A stretch of DNA of 64,000 nt, taken from Flavobacteriales bacterium. Its GTDB lineage: Bacteria > Bacteroidota > Bacteroidia > Flavobacteriales_F > PHOS-HE28. Below the pieces are notes generated by a model, which did not search any database, had not been told where the DNA came from, and worked only from the letters and a program-made list of their open reading frames with translations. Location: NCBI GenBank assembly GCA_016700415.1, contig CP065018.1, positions 434,001-498,000 of the forward strand, given 5' to 3'. Of this stretch, positions 25,448 through 32,112 are shown in pieces; the stretch's first letter is position 1; every line of letters begins with the position of its first letter. The position numbers and the translations under genes are program-made.

Positions 25448-25736
25448 GGTCAAGGCGTTGTGGCCTCCGTTCAGCGGAAGTTCCAAGCTCGTCCGTCTCG
25501 GCCGGTTTGCAGTGATGTGCAGCTCAGTAGACATGTGTGGTTCATGCGTTTAATATTTTGAACCTCAGTTACATGTGGTAGATCAGTATAAGTGAAGGTG
25601 GAATTATTGTCCGTATGAACTGATCGATCGCTTTACCGGATCGATCACGGGCAATTTCGCTCACCGATCGCGTCGATCTTCTTGTGCTTGTAGCGAGAAC
25701 GAAGCACACCCCCACAAGACCGGACAAACGCTCCAG
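25448..25736. other. Intergenic region
   Basis: About 290 bp between two minus-strand genes, noticeably more AT-rich than its surroundings around 25540-25620. It holds short GATCGATC-type palindromes but no reading frame and no clear terminator hairpin for the GWxTD gene. Confidence 0.5.
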
Positions 25737-27140
25737 CTACCGGGGATTGTTGTAGTTGTCCATGATCTCGCCGCGCTCCGCGCCGCCATCGGCAATTCCG
25801 GGGGCAAGCATGTCCAACCAGGTGTTGTTATTGAGCTCACCGGGCATGTCGGAGGACAACAGGGTCCAACACGTAGTGGACCGCTCGGGCTGGTAGAAGA
25901 CGAAGCGGCGGTTGGTGTACTGCCCGGCCCTGTAGTAGTGCCAGATCATATAAGGCAGGGCGGAAGTACTGTTGGCCCGGTCCACCACGGTGTTCGGTGC
26001 CCCGTAGCGCAGGTAGATGTAGCCTTGGTCGCTCTGGTAACCGCGCTTGTTCCGGCACCCGAATTTTTTATCCACGTAGTTAACCGCCTGCAGGTAGCGT
26101 TCCCAAGCGGCCTTCGGGTCGTTGGGCGCCCTGTTGTACCAGAAGGTGTACATCAGCTGCCGCATCAGTTCCGGCTTCTTGTCCTTCCAGCGGTCATCGA
26201 TCATTTTTCGCTCCAGTTCATCGGCTATGGGGCGCATGGAGCTGAGGTATTCCGCCAGTGTGTCCGCATCGGTGAATGCATCCGTGAAGTTGGCCCCCAG
26301 TTCACCCTCGGCTAGCGTTGTGGGATCGAAGGCGATCGGGTTATTACGCTGGAAAAACTGGGTCTTCCGGTCCACCAAGGAATCGCTGCGGTCTCGCACC
26401 TCCACGGCTAATTGATAGTTCCCGGTGGGCAGCTTCCCGATGCCGAACTCCATCCCCAGCGGCACCACGGTATCCGCCCTCAGGCGTTGCACGGTCCTGA
26501 AATTGCCGGCCACGTGTTTGGTCTCATAGTCCTCGATCTGCGTCACCGCCAAGAACGGCCCACCATTTCCGAACTTGTGGATCGTCCCGTACACCTCCGC
26601 ATAGAAACCGAGCTTGCCGGTGCCCCCGGGATAATACGCGCCGGGGAAGGGCGTGGGGCCTTCGCCCTCCTCACCTTGGAGGGTGAACATGATATCGGAG
26701 ATGGACACGGCGTTCGTGCGGGCCGGTATCACCAGGGGGATACGGACATAGGTGCGGGCGGTGTCCGCGATGTTCTGGTCATGCAATTCCACGGAAAGGG
26801 CATAGCTGCCGGGTTTGAGGACGAAGCGCTCCTGATGGATGAAATCGCCCTGCAACGTGTCGGCGCGTTCCGGCGAGCGCACGAGGGTCTTGCGGAAATC
26901 CACGATGTTCCCGTCCTGCTCCACCACCGTCAACGCCTCCACTTTTGCCTGCTGGAACCCGCGTTCGTCCATGGTCCAGAGCGCCGTATTGCCGATCACG
27001 GAGATGTTCACGTCCACGCGGTCACCGCCGCCCGGTGCGTTGAAACGCTTGGCCTCCACCACGGCATCAAGCTGTGATTGGGCGAAGCCGGCGGAGGAAA
27101 GTACCAATGCTGCGAAGAGAATGGAACCCCGGTTCATCAT
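25737..27140 (-). CDS. Secreted GWxTD-domain protein
   Basis: A 467-residue exported protein with a signal peptide (SILFAALVLSSAGFAQ). The N-terminal half is beta-rich. The C-terminal part carries the GWxTD domain layout: FWYNRAPNDPKAAWERYLQ, VDKKFGC, then KRGYQSDQGYIYLRYGAPNTV, where the naming motif is GYQSD instead of GWxTD. The domain is widespread in Bacteroidota and other phyla but has no established biochemical role. Two adjacent ATG codons begin the frame. The first follows a perfect TAACTTTG box by 4 nt. It is divergent from the RlmI-like methyltransferase gene and appears monocistronic. Confidence 0.8.
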   Translation of the reverse strand: MMNRGSILFAALVLSSAGFAQSQLDAVVEAKRFNAPGGGDRVDVNISVIGNTALWTMDERGFQQAKVEALTVVEQDGNIVDFRKTLVRSPERADTLQGDFIHQERFVLKPGSYALSVELHDQNIADTARTYVRIPLVIPARTNAVSISDIMFTLQGEEGEGPTPFPGAYYPGGTGKLGFYAEVYGTIHKFGNGGPFLAVTQIEDYETKHVAGNFRTVQRLRADTVVPLGMEFGIGKLPTGNYQLAVEVRDRSDSLVDRKTQFFQRNNPIAFDPTTLAEGELGANFTDAFTDADTLAEYLSSMRPIADELERKMIDDRWKDKKPELMRQLMYTFWYNRAPNDPKAAWERYLQAVNYVDKKFGCRNKRGYQSDQGYIYLRYGAPNTVVDRANSTSALPYMIWHYYRAGQYTNRRFVFYQPERSTTCWTLLSSDMPGELNNNTWLDMLAPGIADGGAERGEIMDNYNNPR

Positions 27141-27144
27141 GCCT

Positions 27145-27152
27145 CAAAGTTA
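27145..27152 (-). promoter_or_regulatory. -7 promoter box of the GWxTD gene; predicts a leaderless mRNA
   Basis: The minus strand reads TAACTTTG, a perfect consensus, followed by AGGC and the ATG at 27140. Confidence 0.65.
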
Positions 27153-27242
27153 ACCGTGATACTTTGCCGATAATGACCGATGGTCGCTCCGGACGGTCCG
27201 TTCGCCGGGAAGGCAGGTCAGGTGAACGGGTCTGGCCGGACC

Positions 27243-27250
27243 TACCTTCG
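27243..27250 (+). promoter_or_regulatory. -7 promoter box of the RlmI-like gene
   Basis: TACCTTCG lies 18 nt before the ATG at 27269. It falls inside the longer open frame that begins at 27074, which argues against that longer start. Confidence 0.5.
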
Positions 27251-27268
27251 CGACCTTTCAAACGCATC

Positions 27269-28441
27269 ATGCGCGACCGGATCTACATCGAAGACACACG
27301 TCAACGCATCCGGCAAGGGCACCCCTGGGTGTACGACAATCAGGTGCTGCGCTTCGAGGGAAGGCTTCAACCCGGTGGCATTGTGCAGGTGTTCGATGTG
27401 AAGAAAGGACCGTTAGGGCAGGGCTACTTCAACCCGAAGAGCAAGATCCGCGTGCGGATGCTCACCAAGGACCTCGATGAGCCCATCGATGCCGCGTTCT
27501 TCCACCGGAAGATCAAGGCCGCGTGGGATTATCGTCAGCGCTTGGGCCAACCTGAAAGCTGCCGTGTGGTCTTCGGCGAAGCGGACGGATTACCCGCCTT
27601 AGTGGTGGACAAGTTCAACGATGTGCTCGTGTTCCAGACCTTGGCTTTGGGCATGGACCGCTTCAAGCCGGAGATCGTGCAGGCCCTGCGGGAAGTGCTG
27701 GCCCCGCGCGGCATCTACGAGCGCAATGACGTGCCGGTACGCGAGAAGGAAGGGCTGGAGCAGATCACGGGGCCGGTCGGGGAGGCGTTCGACACCAACC
27801 TGATCATGACGGAGAACGGATTGAAGTTCCATGTGGACCTCGCCGAGGGCCAAAAGACCGGCCACTTTCTGGACCAGCGCTTGAACCATGCGGCGCTGGA
27901 GCACATTTCCAAAGGCGCGCGGGTGCTGGACTGCTTCACGCACACGGGCGGCTTCGCCCTGCACGCGGCGAAGTATGGCGCGAAGGAAGTTTTGGGACTG
28001 GACATCAGCGAGGATGCCGTGGCCTTGGCGGGAAAGAACGCGCAGCTCAACGGAATGGAAGGCATCTGTACGTTCAAGGCGGCGAATGTCTTCGATTTCC
28101 TTTCCGGGCCGGTGAAGGACAGCGGCCGCTGGGACGCCATCGTGCTGGACCCGCCAGCGTTCGCCAAGAGCCGCGCTGCATTGGACAACGCCGTACGGGG
28201 CTACAAGGAGATCAACTTGCGGGCGATGAAAGCACTTCCGCCCGGCGGTTTTTTGGTCACTTGCTCCTGTTCCCAGCACATGGTGCCGGAGCTCTTCCGC
28301 AAGACCATCGCCGATGCCGCGCGCGATGCCCACCGCGAGCTGCGTGAAGTCTACGCAGGCGGCCAACCGCCGGACCATCCGGTGCATTGGGCCATCCCTG
28401 AGACGCACTACTTGAAGTGCTTGGTGTTGGAGGTGCTTTAG
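27269..28441 (+). CDS. Class I SAM-dependent rRNA (cytosine-C5) methyltransferase, RlmI-like
   Basis: A 390-residue enzyme. An N-terminal PUA domain (about 1-75; QRIRQGHPWVYDNQV, GGIVQVFDVK) binds RNA. A central EEHEE-type segment holds FGEADGLPALVVDKF. The Rossmann methyltransferase domain (about 190-390) has the SAM motif VLDCFTHTGGFALHAA, the acidic LDIS, motif IV LDPPAFAKSR and TCSCSQHM near the catalytic cysteine region. This is the RlmI/YccW layout; RlmI methylates C1962 of 23S rRNA in Escherichia coli. The exact target here is inferred. The stop codon is 18 bp from that of the convergent permease gene. Confidence 0.9.
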   Translation: MRDRIYIEDTRQRIRQGHPWVYDNQVLRFEGRLQPGGIVQVFDVKKGPLGQGYFNPKSKIRVRMLTKDLDEPIDAAFFHRKIKAAWDYRQRLGQPESCRVVFGEADGLPALVVDKFNDVLVFQTLALGMDRFKPEIVQALREVLAPRGIYERNDVPVREKEGLEQITGPVGEAFDTNLIMTENGLKFHVDLAEGQKTGHFLDQRLNHAALEHISKGARVLDCFTHTGGFALHAAKYGAKEVLGLDISEDAVALAGKNAQLNGMEGICTFKAANVFDFLSGPVKDSGRWDAIVLDPPAFAKSRAALDNAVRGYKEINLRAMKALPPGGFLVTCSCSQHMVPELFRKTIADAARDAHRELREVYAGGQPPDHPVHWAIPETHYLKCLVLEVL

Positions 28442-28459
28442 ATCCTGTGCGAATAGCGC

Positions 28460-29590
28460 TTACACCGGATCCTTTCCTTCTTTTTTCCCACCGCGCTTGC
28501 GTTTCCCGACCTTGGGTTCGTCCCCGAGGATATACCCCCAAGGCTTTAGCGAGGGGATCTCATCGAACACCAGCTTCATCATGCCGGTGATGGGGATGGC
28601 CACGATCAGGCCCATCAGGCCCCAGAGCATGCCCCAGGCGATCAGTGCGACCATGCTGGCCAACGGGTTGATGCTGACGCTGGAGCCGACGACCTTGGGG
28701 GTGATGAAATTGTTGTCGATGAACTGGGTGACGGCAATGACGGCTAAAACGCCCACGGCATACATGGCCGAGTCCTTGGTGAGCAGGGCGATGAGCACGG
28801 GCACCAACGCGCCTAACCAAGGGCCCACATACGGGATCACGTTGAGGATCGCGGCGGTGACCCCGAGGAGGATGGCATACTTCAGCCCCAGCACGAGGAA
28901 ACCGATGGAATCCAGCACCGCCAGGAACAGTACCACCGTCAGCACACCCTTCAACCATTGCCGCGATAGTTCCGCGATGTTCTCCACGATACGAAGCACC
29001 GTGCCGTCGCCTTGGTCGCGCAGTTGCGAGAAGAATTTCCGGAATTGGCCCTTCATCAGCAGCAGGAAGAAGGTGAAGATGGGGATGACGACGACCGTTG
29101 CAAGCACGGTGCCGGTGGCGGAGAAGAGGTTCATGGCCATGGCACCGCCGCTTTCCGCCAGTGCGGCCAGTTCTTTGTTCAGCCAGGCGGTCTGCTGCCC
29201 TTGGCTCACGTTGAAGCGCGTTTCCAGATAGGTCTGACCGCTGTCGATCCGTGCCACCAATGCTTCCTGCAATGTGGGAAGGTCTTTGCCGAAATGGGCG
29301 TACTGCAAGCCTATGAAGGTAAGGGCACCGAAGAACACGACCAAGAGCAGCATGCAACTGGCGGCGGCGGCCAGCCATATGGGCCAGCCCCATTTTTGGA
29401 GCTTCCGGCAGAAGGGAAGCATCAGGAAACTGAATATCCCGGAAATGAAGAGGAGAACAAAGAGGGTTTGGCCAAGCGCCAGCACGGTCACGGTGCCGAT
29501 CAAGGCGAGCAAGACCAGCACGTAGCGGAGCAGTGCTCCGCTTTGTTCAGGTCGGGAAGGGGCGGGGAAGAGATTTGGAACAGGGGGCAT
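28460..29590 (-). CDS. AI-2E family transporter (PerM-like permease)
   Basis: A 376-residue membrane protein with about eight hydrophobic segments. The C-terminal half shows the family pattern YVGPWLGALVPVLIAL, then TQFIDNNFITPKVVGSSVSINPL, then WGMLWGLMGLIVAIPITGMMK. Family members export small solutes or ions; the autoinducer-2 role belongs to only a few of them. The frame could begin at a TTG at 29599 that overlaps the upstream stop codon. The ATG three codons later (29590) is taken here. It is the last gene of a three-gene operon with two small proteins. Confidence 0.88.
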   Translation of the reverse strand: MPPVPNLFPAPSRPEQSGALLRYVLVLLALIGTVTVLALGQTLFVLLFISGIFSFLMLPFCRKLQKWGWPIWLAAAASCMLLLVVFFGALTFIGLQYAHFGKDLPTLQEALVARIDSGQTYLETRFNVSQGQQTAWLNKELAALAESGGAMAMNLFSATGTVLATVVVIPIFTFFLLLMKGQFRKFFSQLRDQGDGTVLRIVENIAELSRQWLKGVLTVVLFLAVLDSIGFLVLGLKYAILLGVTAAILNVIPYVGPWLGALVPVLIALLTKDSAMYAVGVLAVIAVTQFIDNNFITPKVVGSSVSINPLASMVALIAWGMLWGLMGLIVAIPITGMMKLVFDEIPSLKPWGYILGDEPKVGKRKRGGKKEGKDPV

Positions 29591-29595
29591 GCGGC

Positions 29596-30051
29596 TCAAA
29601 GCTGCACATTTTCCTCCTTGTCATTTCTAAATTCCTTTTCCTCGCGGCGTTGCTGCACGTGGTCCTTCAGCCGCTCCCAACTGACACCGAACTCATGGAG
29701 GATATCCGGGAGGGAGATGGACTCCACCTTTTGCAGGAGCTTCGGAGCGGCAAGCCCTAGGGCGAACAGCGCAACGCGCTTCCACAGGCCTCCTTTCCCT
29801 GCACCCAAAGCAAGGCTAAGGCCATTTCCCAAACCACCACCACCTATCAAGGACCCCAGCAAATTGTCTTGGGCAAAGCTTCCCAAGGCGTCCTTCATCG
29901 TATTCTTCACCAAGGCGCTCCGGAATTCGCTCTGTTTCAGGGCTTGGAAATGGTTATCCAGCCGGGCGGCGTGCGTATCTCGCACCTCCTCCAAGCGGAG
30001 CAGTTCCGCGTTGACGGAGGTAAGGTCCTTGAAGCGTTCACTCCTCATCAT
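29596..30051 (-). CDS. Hypothetical protein with glycine-rich hydrophobic centre
   Basis: I do not recognise a named family. The 151 residues start with a predicted coiled coil (VNAELLRLEEVRDTHAARLDNHF). A glycine-rich and hydrophobic stretch follows (SLIGGGGLGNGLSLALGAGKGG, then VALFALGLAAPKLL) that could be membrane-associated, and the tail is highly charged. The start overlaps the end of the holin-like gene by 14 bp and the stop lies 5 bp before the permease ATG, so it is cotranslated with both. A membrane-associated helper role is plausible but unproven. Confidence 0.7.
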   Translation of the reverse strand: MMRSERFKDLTSVNAELLRLEEVRDTHAARLDNHFQALKQSEFRSALVKNTMKDALGSFAQDNLLGSLIGGGGLGNGLSLALGAGKGGLWKRVALFALGLAAPKLLQKVESISLPDILHEFGVSWERLKDHVQQRREEKEFRNDKEENVQL

Positions 30052-30448
30052 CGTAGAATGAATTGATCACGTTCAAGGAGAACGCGCGGCGGATGCGGCC
30101 GTTGGCGACAAAACGGATGATCAAGAAAGTCATGAGATAAATGCCGCCAACGACGAGAAAGCCCAACGCCGTGCTGCCCATGCGGGAACCGGCCCAGAAA
30201 GCGAGCGCAATACTTGTGAAAAGGAGGAAGATCAGCCCGGACATGGCCGTGAGCAGGCCGCTGAACATGTTTCCCGCGGCCCTGCCGATCTGCTCCTGAG
30301 CGCGCAGTGTGAGGTAGTTCTTCTGGGCGGTGAAATACGCTTTGCCCTCCGATACGGCTGAATCCAAGAACTCGCTCATGTCAACATGGTCTGCGGCATC
30401 GGGGCCGGCATAGCGATCCTCCTCGCCCTCGTGATGTCGGTGGCTCAT
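30038..30448 (-). CDS. Small membrane protein of the Phage_holin_3_6 type
   Basis: A 136-residue protein. The N-terminus is charged and histidine-rich (MSHRHHEGEEDR). A helix follows, then two transmembrane segments, MFSGLLTAMSGLIFLLFTSIALAFW-like (about 70-94) and LGFLVVGGIYLMTFLII (about 103-120). The layout is that of the holin superfamily III / YqjE-like proteins, which in most bacteria are chromosomal membrane proteins and not lysis genes. It is the first gene of the operon with 29596-30051 and the AI-2E-type permease. Confidence 0.72.
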   Translation of the reverse strand: MSHRHHEGEEDRYAGPDAADHVDMSEFLDSAVSEGKAYFTAQKNYLTLRAQEQIGRAAGNMFSGLLTAMSGLIFLLFTSIALAFWAGSRMGSTALGFLVVGGIYLMTFLIIRFVANGRIRRAFSLNVINSFYDDEE

Positions 30449-30476
30449 CTGTTGTCGATCTATTGGGTATGACGGG

Positions 30477-30507
30477 ACCGCCGCGCGGGTATCTCCCGTG
30501 CGGCGGT
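30477..30507 (-). terminator. Terminator between the YtxH gene and the holin-like operon
   Basis: A 13-bp stem (ACCGCCGCGCGGG with its complement, one G-T pair) closes on a 5-nt loop. It lies 16 nt past the stop codon of the YtxH gene. It separates that gene from the downstream operon on the same strand. Confidence 0.85.
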
Positions 30508-30522
30508 ATTCCAGATGGATGC

Positions 30523-30882
30523 TTAGTTGCTCGCGATCTTTTCCGCAGTGCGCTTGCCCGCGCTTGAAACGTCGCTGCCCGTGGACTTCACGTCATCGGT
30601 GATGCGGTCCTTCAGGTCGCTGCCCTCGGCGGACATGAACTGGAGGAAGTCCTTGATGTCGTGCTTGGTCATGTTGGCGCGGTCCACCATCTTGTTGCGG
30701 ACCTTCTTCCACTTCTTGTAGCCTTTGTCCAACTGTTCGCTGAGGCTGTTCTGGGCCTGCTTGCCCTTTTTCTTCAGGATCAAGCGGGTCTCTTTTCCTG
30801 AACGCGGGGCCATCAGGACGCCGATGGCTGCTCCGGTGGCGAATCCTATCACGGCTCCCAGTAATACTTTCTTAGTGCTCAT
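30523..30882 (-). CDS. YtxH-domain protein
   Basis: A 119-residue protein that begins MSTKKVLLGAVIGFATGAAIGVLMAPRSGKETR, the hallmark glycine-rich transmembrane segment and LxAPxSGxETR motif of YtxH/GvpP-like proteins. The remainder is a long charged amphipathic helix. Such proteins are commonly stress-induced and membrane-tethered; their molecular role is unclear. An in-frame extension to 30999 has no promoter support and was not used. A strong terminator isolates the gene from the operon downstream. Confidence 0.85.
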   Translation of the reverse strand: MSTKKVLLGAVIGFATGAAIGVLMAPRSGKETRLILKKKGKQAQNSLSEQLDKGYKKWKKVRNKMVDRANMTKHDIKDFLQFMSAEGSDLKDRITDDVKSTGSDVSSAGKRTAEKIASN

Positions 30883-31078
30883 GGTGTTGTGGTTTTTGGG
30901 TGATACCGGTAGAATGGAATAAGCGTGCCGGTTTCGCAGAATGTACAAAAAAATCACTAAAACGCCAAAAAGGCAGCGTTCGCAGCGGATGTCCGACAAT
31001 AATGCAGCGATCTTCGTACGTGTACACGGTTCCCCACATCGGGTCCAAAGTACCCACGGAGGCTTCCCTCAAGAAAAG

Positions 31079-31942
31079 CTATACGGGGACCCGGACGGCG
31101 GTGAACGCACGCTCCCGCAACGAGTAGCAATGGCCCTTGGAGATGATATGCACCCGCATCCCTTCGATGCTGAAGGTCGCGCCTTCCTCCACGTCCGCGA
31201 AGTTGCTATAAGAGATCTCGTGCCCATCGAAGATCATCACCTGTCCGCTGCCGATGGTCTCCAGGTTCTCGCCCTCGGTGATCACCACGCCGGTATCCTC
31301 CCCGAGGCCGATGCCGATGGCGTTCGGATTGCCCGCAATGGCCTGGGTCAGGCGGCTGAAACGCCCTCGCTGCACAAAGTGGCTGTCGATGATCACATCG
31401 CCGATGAAGCCCGCGCCCGAGGTCATCTTCACCCCGCCCTTGATGAGCCCGGTGGAGCTGTGGCCCTGATAGATCATGGTACTGCTCATGCACATGGCCC
31501 CGGCACTGGTGCCCGCCACCACGTAGCCGACTTCGTTCATGTAGCGCCGCTTCATCAGTTCGAGGAAGGCCGTGCCACCGAAGATCGTGGTGAGCCGTAA
31601 CTGGTTGCCGCCGCTCATCATTACACCATCCGCCTTGGACAGACGCTTCACCATGTCGGGTTTCACATCGCTCCGTTCACGGATGTCCAGGATATCCAGA
31701 TCGGTCACGCCGAGCTTGCCGAAGGCTTCCACATAGTTGGCCGCCACTTCCCTGGGGATGCTGCTGGCGGTGGTGACCAAGGCGATCCGCGCCGCGTGGT
31801 GGCCGCCCATCTCGTCCACCACGCGGCGCAGGATGCTGTCCTCGATGAACGTGCCGCTGTCCGCGCCGGGCTTTTCCTGTTCGTTTCCCTTATCCTCGGC
31901 ACCGCCGATGGCGATCAATTTGCCTTTGGGCGTATTGTTCAT
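31079..31942 (-). CDS. cphB: Cyanophycinase
   Basis: CphB is a serine peptidase of the S51 family that cleaves the storage polymer cyanophycin into beta-Asp-Arg dipeptides. The 287-residue protein starts GKLIAIGGAEDKG and has the nucleophile motif GTSAGAMCMS (serine in a tight elbow), MMSGGNQLRL, DSHFVQRGRFSRL and GIGLGEDTGVV, all typical. It is divergent from cphA with a 170-bp intergenic region. The dipeptides it makes would need an isoaspartyl dipeptidase, which is not in this window. A TACTTTCG box at 32015-32022 suggests a leader of about 70 nt. Confidence 0.94.
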   Translation of the reverse strand: MNNTPKGKLIAIGGAEDKGNEQEKPGADSGTFIEDSILRRVVDEMGGHHAARIALVTTASSIPREVAANYVEAFGKLGVTDLDILDIRERSDVKPDMVKRLSKADGVMMSGGNQLRLTTIFGGTAFLELMKRRYMNEVGYVVAGTSAGAMCMSSTMIYQGHSSTGLIKGGVKMTSGAGFIGDVIIDSHFVQRGRFSRLTQAIAGNPNAIGIGLGEDTGVVITEGENLETIGSGQVMIFDGHEISYSNFADVEEGATFSIEGMRVHIISKGHCYSLRERAFTAVRVPV

Positions 31943-32014
31943 GGATCTTGTTTTACCCCCGCCCCGTGCCGGCCATATGCCCGTTCCCCGGAGGGAAGGC
32001 TTGGCCGAGCTTGG

Positions 32015-32022
32015 CGAAAGTA
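32015..32022 (-). promoter_or_regulatory. Putative -7 promoter box of cphB
   Basis: The minus strand reads TACTTTCG in the cphB-cphA divergent region, 72 nt before the cphB start. The facing cphA gene has a weaker TACATTGA near 32084-32091. Confidence 0.45.
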
Positions 32023-32112
32023 GGGGAATTGGTTTTTTATCGCTCGGGCGGTCACCGGGAATTGTTCAACACGCCGATCTTCATACATTGACCGCATTAA
32101 AACCACGAGCAC

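Noticed and set aside
30038..30448. Prophage lysis gene
   Set aside because: The protein resembles a holin superfamily, but no endolysin, integrase or phage structural gene is nearby, and its operon partners are ordinary membrane proteins.
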